64,000 nt of DNA from JACMLD01 sp039919885 (GTDB taxonomy: Bacteria > Bacteroidota > Bacteroidia > Chitinophagales > Chitinophagaceae): positions 1 through 64,000 of the forward strand of contig JBDSEV010000037.1 in NCBI GenBank assembly GCA_039919885.1. The letters are read 5' to 3'. Positions 8,271-17,402 of this stretch are shown here, piece after piece. The notes below the pieces were generated by a model, which was not told where the DNA came from, did not search any database, and saw only the letters and a list, made by a program, of their open reading frames with translations. Within the stretch, counting starts at the first letter, position 1. Each line of letters opens with the position of its first letter. Both the position numbers and the translations under genes were made by a program.

Positions 8271-8351
8271 ATGTTTTTAATACTTTTTATTCTTTCTGTC
8301 GCCGTATTCATTTACCTCGTCTATGTTTTATTAAAACCCGAAAAATTCTAA
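8271..8351 (+). CDS. kdpF: Potassium-transporting ATPase small subunit KdpF
   Basis: 26-residue peptide with one membrane span (ILFILSVAVFIYLVYVLL) and the charged end KPEKF, matching the length, hydrophobic core and C-terminal pattern of KdpF peptides (E. coli KdpF also ends with a short polar tail after a YLVYAL core). KdpF associates with KdpABC and stabilises it in the inner membrane. It lies 56 bp before kdpA, the canonical order. Confidence 0.85.
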   Translation: MFLILFILSVAVFIYLVYVLLKPEKF

Positions 8352-8407
8352 GACGGTCAATTGGTTTATTGAAAAACCCTGGCACCCCTTACTAAAAAAA
8401 AATTATC

Positions 8408-10126
8408 ATGTACACAGAATTAACAGGCATTATAGCAACGTTTATAATAACATTGCTGCTGGCTTTTCCGCTTGGAAAATACATTTCAAAAGTATTCAGC
8501 GGCGAAAAAACACTGCTGAATTTTATGAAGCCGGTGGAGAAGCTTATTTACAGGTTGGCCGGTGTTCAGCCGGGGCAGCCCATGAACTGGAAAGAATTTT
8601 TGAAAGCGATGCTGACTATTAATTTAGTATGGTTTGTATACGCCTTTTTTATGTTTTTGTACCAGGCCCACCTTCCACTGAATCCCGACGGCAATCCAAA
8701 CATGACGCCAGACCTTAGTTTCAATACCGCCATCAGCTTCCTGGTTAACTGCAACCTGCAGGATTATTCTGGTGAAAGCGGGGTTACCTATCTAACACAA
8801 CTTTTTGTTATAACTTTTCTGCAATTTGTGAGCGCTGCAACCGGTATCGCTTGCCTGGTTGCTCTTTTCAACGGATTGAAAGAAAAGACAACCAATAACC
8901 TTGGTAATTTCTGGCAGATTTTTACGGTAACCATTACACGTATATTATTGCCTGTTTGTATCGTTATTGCCGTGCTGCTCGCATTCAACGGAACACCCGC
9001 AAGTTTCGATGGAAAAGACAGCATCACCACTTTACAGGGAGATAGCATGCAGGTATCCCGCGGGCCCGCTGCAGGAATGATCGCTATTAAGCACCTTGGC
9101 ACAAATGGCGGAGGCTGGTTTGGCACCAATTCCGCGCATCCCCTGGAAAACCCCAATTATTTTACCAATATGCTGGAAGTAATTGTGCAGGTAATGATAC
9201 CAGTTGCGCTGCTGTTTGCAATGGGTTTCTACATCAAACGCAAAAAATTTGCTTACGTCATTTTCGGCGTCATGACCATCGGTTTGTTTTGCCTGTTAAT
9301 ACCAACCATCATTACGGAAATCAATGGTAACCCTGCCATCGCGAAATTGGGTGTTACCCAGGCCACCGGTGCAATGGAAGGCAAAGAAGTCCGGTTTGGC
9401 CCCGCGGCATCCGGTTACTGGAGTATACTCACCACCGTTATATCTACCGGATCAGTTAATTCCATGCACGACAGCGCAATGCCTGTCTCCGGACTAATGC
9501 AAATGCTGGGCATGATGATAAACGGTTTCTACGGCGGCTGTGGCGTAGGCATCCTAAACTATTTTATTTATATCATTATCGCCGTGTTTATATCTGGCCT
9601 TATGGTAGGCAGAACACCTGAATTTATGGGCCATAAAGTGGAAGCCAGGGAGGTTAAAATTGCCGCTTTGGTAACGTTATTATCGGCGTTTGTTATTAAG
9701 GGGGGAACTGCCCTGGCAGCCTGGTACCTTGTGTACCACGGTAATAACGACTGGGCGGTGAAACCGGGTGCCTGGCTGAACAATCCCGGCTATCACGGAT
9801 TTTCTGAAATGCTTTACCAGTTTACTTCAGCCAATGCAAACAACGGTAGTGGCTTTGAAGGACTTTCCGACAACAACCGGTTCTGGAATATTGCAGCAGG
9901 ATTTGCAATGATACTTGGCCGTTACCTGCCGATTATTGGTCCGGTAGCCATCATTGGGTTAATGGCCAATAAAAAGCATGTGCCTGCGTCTGCCGGTACA
10001 CTGCGGGTGGACTCACTCACGTTTGGCGTAATGACCTTTGCCGTTATTCTCATCATTACCGCGCTGTCCTATTTTCCACCACTTGTCCTTGGCCCGCTTG
10101 CCGAATATTTCAGTTTGCATGGGTAG
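8408..10126 (+). CDS. kdpA: Potassium-transporting ATPase potassium-binding subunit KdpA
   Basis: 572-residue polytopic inner-membrane protein, the channel-like subunit that binds and passes K+ in the high-affinity KdpFABC pump. Selectivity-filter loops of the superfamily are visible: NTAISFLVNCNLQDYSGE, HLGTNGGGWFGTNSAHPLENP, the stretch around ISTGSVNSMHDSAMP, and the fourth-repeat loop EMLYQFTSANANNGSGFEGL. About ten hydrophobic segments are readable. Length matches the family. It is followed after 12 bp by a 36-residue ORF and then kdpB, so the usual tight kdpA-kdpB join is widened here. Confidence 0.97.
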   Translation: MYTELTGIIATFIITLLLAFPLGKYISKVFSGEKTLLNFMKPVEKLIYRLAGVQPGQPMNWKEFLKAMLTINLVWFVYAFFMFLYQAHLPLNPDGNPNMTPDLSFNTAISFLVNCNLQDYSGESGVTYLTQLFVITFLQFVSAATGIACLVALFNGLKEKTTNNLGNFWQIFTVTITRILLPVCIVIAVLLAFNGTPASFDGKDSITTLQGDSMQVSRGPAAGMIAIKHLGTNGGGWFGTNSAHPLENPNYFTNMLEVIVQVMIPVALLFAMGFYIKRKKFAYVIFGVMTIGLFCLLIPTIITEINGNPAIAKLGVTQATGAMEGKEVRFGPAASGYWSILTTVISTGSVNSMHDSAMPVSGLMQMLGMMINGFYGGCGVGILNYFIYIIIAVFISGLMVGRTPEFMGHKVEAREVKIAALVTLLSAFVIKGGTALAAWYLVYHGNNDWAVKPGAWLNNPGYHGFSEMLYQFTSANANNGSGFEGLSDNNRFWNIAAGFAMILGRYLPIIGPVAIIGLMANKKHVPASAGTLRVDSLTFGVMTFAVILIITALSYFPPLVLGPLAEYFSLHG

Positions 10127-10138
10127 TGCCCGGATAAA

Positions 10139-10249
10139 ATGAATGTAGATATTAAGTCAGTAATAAAGCAAGAAAAAACGCTTAAACAAGCCGCAGAAAA
10201 TTACGTATCAATAAAAGCATACAACCATTTTCACCTGGCTCAAAATTAA
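10139..10249 (+). CDS. Unassigned 36-residue ORF between kdpA and kdpB
   Basis: ATG at 10139, TAA at 10247-10249. It starts 12 bp after the kdpA stop and ends 5 bp before the kdpB ATG, so it fills the gap at operon-like spacing on both sides. The product is soluble and probably helical (SVIKQEKTLKQAAENYVSIK), with His and aromatic residues near the end (YNHFHLAQ). It is not hydrophobic, so it is not a second KdpF. I know of no named family. It could be a real micropeptide, a leader peptide coupling kdpB translation, or chance. Confidence 0.4.
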   Translation: MNVDIKSVIKQEKTLKQAAENYVSIKAYNHFHLAQN

Positions 10250-10254
10250 AAGAT

Positions 10255-12300
10255 ATGTCAACGACGCAATCAAATAAATTGTTGGAACCCACCCTTGTAA
10301 AAGAAGCACTCATACAATCATTCGTAAAACTGAACCCGCGTGTAATGCTGCGCAACCCCGTGATGTTTACCGTAGAAATTGGCACCGCCGTTATGCTGGG
10401 TGTATGTATCTGGATTCTGGCAGGAGAAAAAGCCCAGGGAAGTTTTGTATATAACCTGGCAATATTCCTGGTACTGTTCGTAACCGTGTTATTTGCCAAT
10501 TTTGCTGAAGCCATTGCCGAAGCAAGGGGTAAGGCGCAGGCCAACAGCCTGCGCAAAACAAGGGAAGAAACACCCGCAAAAAAAATATTTCCCGTTGGAG
10601 AAATTTACACCAGCGAAGTAAAGATTGTTCCTTCTTCACAATTAAAAAAAGGAGATGTATTTCTTTGCGAGGCCGGCGATATGATACCCATGGATGGCGA
10701 AATTATTGAAGGCATTGCCACCATTGATGAGAGCGCTATCACGGGCGAAAGTGCACCAGTGATAAGAGAAAGCGGTGGTGACAAATCTTCCGTTACAGGC
10801 GGCACCAAAGTTTTAAGCGATCATATAAAAGTAAAGGTTACCACGGAACCCGGCGAAAGCTTTCTTGATAAAATGATTGCCCTGGTAGAAGGTGCGTCAA
10901 GGCAGAAAACGCCCAATGAAATTGCACTTACCATCCTGTTGGCAAGCTTTACGCTTATCTTCCTGATTGTATGCGTAACCCTTAAACCATTTGCAGATTA
11001 TGCAAATACGCCGATTACTATTGCGGCGCTGGTGTCTTTATATGTGTGTTTAATACCCACTACCATCGGGGGCTTGTTAAGTGCCATTGGCATTGCGGGT
11101 ATGGACCGGGCACTTCGGGCAAACGTAATCACGAAAAGTGGTAAGGCAGTTGAAACAGCCGGAGACCTGGATACGCTGTTACTCGATAAAACAGGAACCA
11201 TCACCATTGGCAACCGGAAGGCAACCAATTTTTATCCTGCAAACGGCATCGACAAAGCTGCCTTTACCGAAGCTTGTGCGCTTTCTTCACTGGCGGATCA
11301 AACGCCGGAAGGAAAATCAATTATTGAACTGGCGGGTATTAATGTAAATACGTTCAATACGGACGGCGCAGCGTTTATAGAATTTACTGCAGAGACCCGC
11401 AGCAGCGGCATAAATCTTCCAAATGGTGTAAAAATCAGGAAAGGGGCTTTTGATTCTATAAGAAACCTGGCTGCAAAAGCAGGGAACAGTGTTCCGCCGG
11501 AAACGGCAGAAAGGGTTACAGTCATTGCTTCAAATGGAGGAACACCGCTGGTAGTAAGCCAGGATAATAAAATTCTGGGCGTTATTGAATTGCAGGATAT
11601 CATTAAACCCGGTATACAGGAACGTTTTGAGCGCCTGCGCAAAATGGGTGTAAAGACAGTAATGGTAACGGGCGACAATCCACTGACGGCAAAATTCATT
11701 GCGGAAAAAGCGGGCGTAGATGATTTCATTGCCGAAGCAAAACCGGAAGACAAAATGAATTATATAAAAAAAGAACAGCAGGGTGGCAAGCTGGTGGCCA
11801 TGATGGGTGACGGCACCAACGATGCACCGGCCCTTGCCCAGGCCGATGTGGGTGTTGCGATGAATAGCGGTACTGCTGCCGCCAAAGAAGCCGGTAATAT
11901 GGTTGACCTTGACAATGACCCCACCAAGCTGATAGAAATTGTGGAAATAGGCAAACAATTGCTGATGACAAGAGGAACACTGACTACTTTTTCAATTGCT
12001 AATGACGTAGCAAAATATTTTGCTATTGTACCTGCGCTCTTCATAGTTTCTATTCCGGGATTACAGGCATTGAATATTATGTATTTAAAAAGTGCAGAGA
12101 GTGCCATTTTATCAGCGGTTATTTTCAACGCCATTATTATACCGGTTCTTATTCCGCTTGCATTGAAAGGCGTTGCCTATAAGCCCATTGGGGCCAGCGC
12201 ATTGCTAAGAAGAAATTTACTGATATACGGCCTGGGTGGCATCATTGCTCCTTTTATAGGAATTAAATTAATTGATCTGCTGCTGGGTCTATTTATGTAA
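10255..12300 (+). CDS. kdpB: Potassium-transporting ATPase ATP-binding subunit KdpB
   Basis: 681-residue P-type ATPase that hydrolyses ATP to drive K+ uptake through KdpA. The actuator loop TGES is at 163-166, the phosphorylated Asp is D311 in DKTGTIT, the nucleotide domain has KIRKGAFDSI, and the hinge motif is MMGDGTNDAPALAQADVGVAMNSGT. Membrane segments are recognisable near 35-55, 65-82, 225-245, 255-280 and in the last 110 residues. Length is typical. It lies 128 bp after kdpA with the 36-residue ORF in between and is followed after 88 bp by kdpC. Confidence 0.98.
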   Translation: MSTTQSNKLLEPTLVKEALIQSFVKLNPRVMLRNPVMFTVEIGTAVMLGVCIWILAGEKAQGSFVYNLAIFLVLFVTVLFANFAEAIAEARGKAQANSLRKTREETPAKKIFPVGEIYTSEVKIVPSSQLKKGDVFLCEAGDMIPMDGEIIEGIATIDESAITGESAPVIRESGGDKSSVTGGTKVLSDHIKVKVTTEPGESFLDKMIALVEGASRQKTPNEIALTILLASFTLIFLIVCVTLKPFADYANTPITIAALVSLYVCLIPTTIGGLLSAIGIAGMDRALRANVITKSGKAVETAGDLDTLLLDKTGTITIGNRKATNFYPANGIDKAAFTEACALSSLADQTPEGKSIIELAGINVNTFNTDGAAFIEFTAETRSSGINLPNGVKIRKGAFDSIRNLAAKAGNSVPPETAERVTVIASNGGTPLVVSQDNKILGVIELQDIIKPGIQERFERLRKMGVKTVMVTGDNPLTAKFIAEKAGVDDFIAEAKPEDKMNYIKKEQQGGKLVAMMGDGTNDAPALAQADVGVAMNSGTAAAKEAGNMVDLDNDPTKLIEIVEIGKQLLMTRGTLTTFSIANDVAKYFAIVPALFIVSIPGLQALNIMYLKSAESAILSAVIFNAIIIPVLIPLALKGVAYKPIGASALLRRNLLIYGLGGIIAPFIGIKLIDLLLGLFM

Positions 12301-12388
12301 TTGTTTGTGGCCAGCGTGAAGTGTTTCCCTGCTGCTGCACGTGTAGCATGCTCATTTCCGAAAATTAAAAATCTTTAAAAAATACATC

Positions 12389-12955
12389 ATGAAAAAGTAC
12401 CTGTTACCATCATTAAAAATATCGCTTGTATTCATTATTATCTGCGCGGTACTGTATCCCCTGCTCATTGCAGCAGCAGCCAGGCTTGCCCCCGGTGGCG
12501 GCAAGGGTGAAACGATCAGCGTAAACGGTAAAGTAGTTGGTTATAAAAATATCGGTCAGAAATTTACCGATGATAGGTATTTCTGGAGCCGGCCTTCTGC
12601 GGTTGACTATAATGCCGCCGGTTCGGGCGGGTCTAACAAAGGTGCTGCTAACCCAGATTACCTCAAACAGGTGAATGATCGCATTGACAGCTTCCTGGTA
12701 CATAATCCTGGTATTACTAAATCCGATATCCCTGCTGAACTGGTAACCGCCTCCGGCAGCGGGCTGGATCCTGATTTATCGCCCGCAGGTGCACGTGTTC
12801 AGGTGAAGCGCATAGCCGCGATAAGGAAAGCAGACGAAACCAGTATTGCGGTGCTGGTGCAAAAAAACATCCAGCAGCCGTTGTTTGGATTATTCGGACC
12901 TTCGAAAGTGAATGTATTACAGCTGAATATTGCCCTGGACAAATTGTATCCATAG
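12389..12955 (+). CDS. kdpC: Potassium-transporting ATPase subunit KdpC
   Basis: 188-residue single-span subunit that assists nucleotide binding in the Kdp pump. One N-terminal membrane helix (SLVFIIICAVLYPLLIAAAA) is followed by the soluble domain with IGQKFTDDRYFWSRPSAVDYN, the KdpC hallmark, then GSGLDPDLSPAGARVQVKRIA and a C-terminal VNVLQLNIALDKLY. Length fits the family. The ATG at 12389 is the only sensible start before the membrane helix. Genes for the split sensor follow on the same strand. Confidence 0.96.
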   Translation: MKKYLLPSLKISLVFIIICAVLYPLLIAAAARLAPGGGKGETISVNGKVVGYKNIGQKFTDDRYFWSRPSAVDYNAAGSGGSNKGAANPDYLKQVNDRIDSFLVHNPGITKSDIPAELVTASGSGLDPDLSPAGARVQVKRIAAIRKADETSIAVLVQKNIQQPLFGLFGPSKVNVLQLNIALDKLYP

Positions 12956-13110
12956 TATATTATTTTTTCGGTGGATAACATTGACAGGCAGAAAGCAATT
13001 TGACACCAATACTCATTTCATTATGAGCAATAAATGGGTAATTGGGTATTGCCGCTAACTGCAATTCGGCGTCGCAAAGAACAACGAAGGATGAGATTGA
13101 AAAGCAGCAT

Positions 13111-14235
13111 ATGTCAGAAAAAGAAGAAAATACGAAACAGTTTTTAGACCTTATCCGAAAAAGCCGGAAGGGAAAGTTTAAAATCTATATCGGCATGAGT
13201 GCTGGTGTGGGTAAGACTTACCGCATGTTGCAGGAGGCACAAACCCTGCTGCGCAATGGCATCGACATAAAAATTGGTTTTATTGAAACGCACAACCGCG
13301 CAGAAACCCATGCCCTGCTGCACGGGCTACCGGTGATACCCAGGCGTAAACTTTTTTACAGGGGAAAAGAACTGGAAGAGTTGGATATGCAGGCGGTATT
13401 GAACCTGCACCCGGAAGTGGTGGTTATAGATGAGCTGGCACATACCAACATTGAAGGCAGCAAAAACGAAAAGCGCTGGCAGGATGTAATGGATATTTTG
13501 GATGCCGGAATAAACGTAATCAGCGCGGTAAATATTCAGCACATAGAAAGCCTGTACAACGACATCAGGGAAATTACCGGCATCGATGTAGCGGAACGGA
13601 TTCCGGACAGCGTGCTGACGCAGGCCGACGAGGTGGTCAACATCGATCTAACTGCCGACGAGCTGGTAACCAGGTTAAAAGAGGGAAAAATTTATACTGC
13701 CGACAAAATAGAAAGGGCGCTTAAAAATTTCTTTCAGACCGATAAGATTCTGCAACTGCGCGAACTGGCATTGAAGGAAGTTGCCTCACAGGTAGAAAGA
13801 AAAGTAGAAACTGAAGTCCCCCGCAGTGTATCCCTCAAACATGACCGCTTCCTTGCCTGCATTGGCAGCAATGAAAAAACAGCTAAAAATGTTATCCGTA
13901 AAACAGCCCGCCTGGCCAATTACTACCATAGCAAATGGTTTCTGCTGTATGTACAAACGCCAAAAGAGGCGGCCGATAAAATTGGCCTTGCTGCACAACG
14001 CCATCTCATCAATAATTTTAAATTGGCCACCGAACTGGGCGCAGAAGTAATCAAAGTAAAACAAACAGATATTTCTAAAGGTATTATTGAAACCGCTGAA
14101 CAAAAGGCAATTACTACCATTTGTATCGGAAAGCCCCACCTCAATATATTCAGCGTAATTTTGAACACTGCCGTATTCAACCAGCTTCTGAATAAACTTT
14201 CGGCGGCAGACATTGATATCGTAATCCTGTCGTAA
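13111..14235 (+). CDS. kdpD: Stand-alone KdpD N-terminal protein (P-loop plus Usp domain)
   Basis: 374-residue cytoplasmic protein equal to the N-terminal half of E. coli KdpD, without transmembrane or kinase parts. Residues 1-210 are the KdpD domain with Walker A GMSAGVGKT at 28-36, IGFIETHNRAET, VVVIDELAHTN (Walker B-like) and SAVNIQHIESL. Residues about 245-374 look like a universal-stress-protein fold (FLACIGSNEKTAKNVIRKTARLA to TTICIGKPHLN). The frame is open upstream to an ATG at 13042, but the extra 23 residues are unlike the family; MSEKEENTKQFLDLIRKSRK is a typical beginning. The next gene, a histidine kinase, starts 1 bp after its stop. I infer the two form one split KdpD sensor. 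Confidence 0.93.
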   Translation: MSEKEENTKQFLDLIRKSRKGKFKIYIGMSAGVGKTYRMLQEAQTLLRNGIDIKIGFIETHNRAETHALLHGLPVIPRRKLFYRGKELEELDMQAVLNLHPEVVVIDELAHTNIEGSKNEKRWQDVMDILDAGINVISAVNIQHIESLYNDIREITGIDVAERIPDSVLTQADEVVNIDLTADELVTRLKEGKIYTADKIERALKNFFQTDKILQLRELALKEVASQVERKVETEVPRSVSLKHDRFLACIGSNEKTAKNVIRKTARLANYYHSKWFLLYVQTPKEAADKIGLAAQRHLINNFKLATELGAEVIKVKQTDISKGIIETAEQKAITTICIGKPHLNIFSVILNTAVFNQLLNKLSAADIDIVILS

Positions 14236-14236
14236 A

Positions 14237-15949
14237 ATGAGCATGAAATTAAAAACGAAATTATCCATTGGCCTCATCTTCCTGTTTGTAATTATACTAC
14301 TGTTTGGCGTATTGGGCATTCTTAGTATCAACCGCCTTGGCAGGGATACAGGACAGGTGTTAAAAAACAATCATGAGTCGCTGATGTACTGCAATAACAT
14401 GCTGAAAGCGCTGGAAACGATAAAAATAAGAAAAGACGCAGTAGCGCTTTTTCAAGATAACCTTGTTAATCAGGAACATAATGTTACAGAGGAAGGCGAG
14501 CAAGAAGCCACGCTGGAACTGCGTAAAAATTTTGGTGAGCTGGTTGCCAATCCGCTTGACTCAACCAACTACCCTGAAATCCGGCAATCCCTGATACGTA
14601 TCCAGGATTTGAATGAGCTGGCGATTTTGCGAAAAAATGCCGTAGTACAGAAAAACGCTGCCAGCGCGCGGTTGTGGCTAACGGTAACGTTCACCATTCT
14701 TACACTTATCTCTTTTACTTTTATTTTTAATTTACCGGGTATCGTGTCAGACCCCATTCAATCACTCTCAGAAGGCATTAAAGAAATTGCCAACAAGAAT
14801 TACCGAAAGCGTATTTACCTGAAACAGCATGACGAGTTTGGCGACCTTGCTAATGCATTTAACAGTATGGCGGAAAAGCTGGACGAATACGAAAACAGCA
14901 ATATTGCCCAAATGCAATTTGAAAAAAGCCGGATTGAGACCATCATTAACCAGATGCGGGATGGTATCGTTGGACTGGATGCTAATAAAAATATATTGTT
15001 TCTGAATGTTGTGGCGCAGAATCTTTTAGGGCTTAAAGAAAAAGAAATTACAGGTAAATATGCGCCCGATGTGGCATTGCGTAATGACCTTATGCGAACC
15101 CTGCTGCAGGAAGTTGAAGAAAACAAAGAATTGAAAATTTATGCCGATGGAAAAGAAAGTTATTTTAACAAGGATGTGCTGAATGTAACCAGCAACGAAG
15201 CTGTTATTGGAAAAGTAATTGTGCTTAGGAACATCACGCCTTTTCATGAGTTGAATGAAGCAAAAACAAATTTTATTGCTACAGTATCCCACGAATTAAA
15301 AACACCCATTTCGTCTATCAAAATGAGTGCGCAACTACTAACGGACAGCCGTGTTGGCAACCTTAACCACGAGCAGCAGGAATTAACGAAAAGTATTGGA
15401 GATGATGCCGACCGGCTGTTGAAAATAACGGGCGAACTGCTGAATATGTCGCAGGTAGAAACCGGCAATATTCAATTGAAATTGCAGGCTACCCCACCCG
15501 CTTTAATTGTTACACAGGCTATGCAAGCTGTTACTGCCCAGGCCCAGCAAAAAAGCATCAGCATGAAGCTGGTAGTCCAGGATAACCTTCCCAACATTCA
15601 CGCAGATGCGGAAAAGACGTCCTGGGTATTGATTAACCTGCTCACGAATGCCATCAAATATTCGCCTGAAGCAGCTTTTGTTGAAGTGAACGTGTTTGCA
15701 AAAGGCAACCGGGTATTATTTACGGTAAAAGACTACGGAAAAGGTATCGAAGCAAAATACCTCCCTAAAATCTTTGACCGTTATTTCAAGGTTCCGGGTA
15801 CACATGAACGCAGCGGCACGGGCCTGGGCCTTGCCATTTCCAAAGAATTTATTGAAGCGCAGGGTGGCCACATTGAAGTAAGCAGTATGCCGGGCGATGG
15901 CAGCACATTCGGGTTTAACTTTCAGCAAACCGACAGCGATGCATCATAA
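14237..15949 (+). CDS. Membrane histidine kinase of the kdp locus (4HB-HAMP-PAS-HisKA-HATPase)
   Basis: 570 residues. Transmembrane helix 1 is at about 11-30, a periplasmic helical region runs 35-145, helix 2 is at 146-167, a HAMP linker at about 168-222 (LSEGIKEIANKNYRKRI, DEFGDLANAFNSM), and a PAS-like domain at 235-340. The phosphorylated His352 sits in ATVSHELKTPISSIK. The ATPase domain has the N box LLTNAIKYSP, G1 DYGKGIEAKYLPKIFDRYF and G2 ERSGTGLGLAISKEFIEAQGG. It begins 1 bp after the KdpD N-terminal gene, which points to translational coupling. Unlike classic KdpD it lacks the four-helix DUF4118/GAF part. Its partner is inferred to be the sigma54 regulator at 5939. Confidence 0.93.
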   Translation: MSMKLKTKLSIGLIFLFVIILLFGVLGILSINRLGRDTGQVLKNNHESLMYCNNMLKALETIKIRKDAVALFQDNLVNQEHNVTEEGEQEATLELRKNFGELVANPLDSTNYPEIRQSLIRIQDLNELAILRKNAVVQKNAASARLWLTVTFTILTLISFTFIFNLPGIVSDPIQSLSEGIKEIANKNYRKRIYLKQHDEFGDLANAFNSMAEKLDEYENSNIAQMQFEKSRIETIINQMRDGIVGLDANKNILFLNVVAQNLLGLKEKEITGKYAPDVALRNDLMRTLLQEVEENKELKIYADGKESYFNKDVLNVTSNEAVIGKVIVLRNITPFHELNEAKTNFIATVSHELKTPISSIKMSAQLLTDSRVGNLNHEQQELTKSIGDDADRLLKITGELLNMSQVETGNIQLKLQATPPALIVTQAMQAVTAQAQQKSISMKLVVQDNLPNIHADAEKTSWVLINLLTNAIKYSPEAAFVEVNVFAKGNRVLFTVKDYGKGIEAKYLPKIFDRYFKVPGTHERSGTGLGLAISKEFIEAQGGHIEVSSMPGDGSTFGFNFQQTDSDAS

Positions 15950-15964
15950 AATCGGAAGCGACTT

Positions 15965-17323
15965 TTACAAATCAGTAATAGGCTTGTATTTGGGAACCAG
16001 CGATTTCATGATGGTCCAGGCTATCAGGTAAGAAACCGCGCAGATGGCAAACATAATGGTATAACCTGTTTCAATATGCCCAAGCCCCTTGTAGTGATCA
16101 AACAAGGAACCTCCCAGTTTAGACATAAATACCCCGCCCAGTCCGCCCGCCATACCGCCGATTCCTACTACGGAACCAATGGCTTTTTTGGGAAACATAT
16201 CTGAAACCGTAGTAAATATATTAGCAGACCATGCCTGGTGTGCAGACGTTCCCACGCCTATCAGCAACACCGGCACCCAGAAGCTGATGTAACCAAACGG
16301 TTGAGCTGCCAACACAATCAGCGGGAAAAGTGCAATGAAAAACATGGCCTTCATTCTTCCATCGTAGGCTTTGTATCCTTTTTTGATAAAGTGCATGGGC
16401 AGCCATCCGCCAAAAACACTTCCAATCATTGATAACGTGTACAAGACTGCCAGGGGTACCACAATTGATTCGTCCACCATTCCGTACTGGGCCTTCATAT
16501 AGGCAGGCAACCAGAATAGAAAAAACCACCACACACCATCTGTAAGCAGCTTCCCGATGGTGAAGGCCCAGGTTTGCTTATAACCCAACAATTTAACCCA
16601 TGAAACCTTTTCTTTGCTGGTGTTTTCATCTTTTTCCTCTTCACCTGCATTTATATAATTATACTCTTCTGGAGAAAGCCGCTTTTGCTTTTCTGGTCTT
16701 TCATAAAAATAAAGCCAGAGTAACAACCATAAAATACCAATGCCGCCAATTATGATAAACGCGGTTTCCCAACCCCAGTGAACCCTAATCCAGGGAACGG
16801 TAAGCGGCGCAAGTATGGCACCTATGTTTGTACCGGAATTAAAAATACCCGTTGCCAGCGATCGTTCTTTTTTCGGAAAATATTCAGCCGTGGCTTTAAT
16901 AGCCGAGGGAAAATTACCCGCTTCACCAAGCGCTAATACTGCCCTGGAAAACATAAAACCCAGTACAGAAACGGAAAAAGCAGCAATACCGGCCCATCCC
17001 AAAACAGCCGTAATTCCTTCACCAATGGGTATGGCAAGCGCATGTATAACGGCACCCAGCGACCAGATAATAATGGCCAGTGAATAGCCTGTTTTTGTAC
17101 CGAGCTTATCAATAATCCGCCCTGCAAACAACATTGAAAACGCATACACGAATTGAAATACCGCGGTGATATTTGCGTAGTCGGTATTCGTCCACTGAAA
17201 TTTTTCAGCGAGGTAGGGTTGCAAAAGACTTAACACCTGCCTGTCTAAATAATTGACCGTAGTGGCAAAAAACAACAAGGCGCAGATGGTCCAGCGGTAT
17301 TTTCCAATCGTTGATTGATTCAT
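15965..17323 (-). CDS. exuT: MFS hexuronate transporter, ExuT-like (anion:cation symporter family)
   Basis: 452-residue inner-membrane symporter with twelve hydrophobic segments. The N-terminal IGKYRWTICALLFFATTVNYLDRQVLSLLQP is the family's typical start, with VNYLDRQ at the end of helix 1, FSMLFAGRIIDKLGTKTGY (MFS signature loop), RAVLALGEAGNFPSAIKATAEYFPKKERSLATGIF (sugar-acid symporter signature) and a central cytoplasmic loop PEEYNYINAGEEEKDENTSKE. It is the last gene of the uronate cluster, 79 bp after eda, and so is expected to carry galacturonate or glucuronate. It ends 15 bp from the converging kdp kinase. The substrate is inferred from the neighbours. Confidence 0.92.
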   Translation of the reverse strand: MNQSTIGKYRWTICALLFFATTVNYLDRQVLSLLQPYLAEKFQWTNTDYANITAVFQFVYAFSMLFAGRIIDKLGTKTGYSLAIIIWSLGAVIHALAIPIGEGITAVLGWAGIAAFSVSVLGFMFSRAVLALGEAGNFPSAIKATAEYFPKKERSLATGIFNSGTNIGAILAPLTVPWIRVHWGWETAFIIIGGIGILWLLLWLYFYERPEKQKRLSPEEYNYINAGEEEKDENTSKEKVSWVKLLGYKQTWAFTIGKLLTDGVWWFFLFWLPAYMKAQYGMVDESIVVPLAVLYTLSMIGSVFGGWLPMHFIKKGYKAYDGRMKAMFFIALFPLIVLAAQPFGYISFWVPVLLIGVGTSAHQAWSANIFTTVSDMFPKKAIGSVVGIGGMAGGLGGVFMSKLGGSLFDHYKGLGHIETGYTIMFAICAVSYLIAWTIMKSLVPKYKPITDL

Positions 17324-17402
17324 GATGGCTTTTTTTATTGATGCTTATCCGCGCGATTATTCAATATTAAACGCAGTTCCCCAACCAAATTCACTTATAA
17401 AA

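Noticed and set aside
8380..8395. TGGCAC near kdpA as a sigma54 -24 element
   Set aside because: The -12 position has no GC at the needed spacing and it is too close to the kdpA start codon.
13042..13110. Upstream in-frame start for the KdpD N-terminal protein
   Set aside because: The extra 23 residues are not family-like; ATG 13111 gives the usual opening of the KdpD domain.
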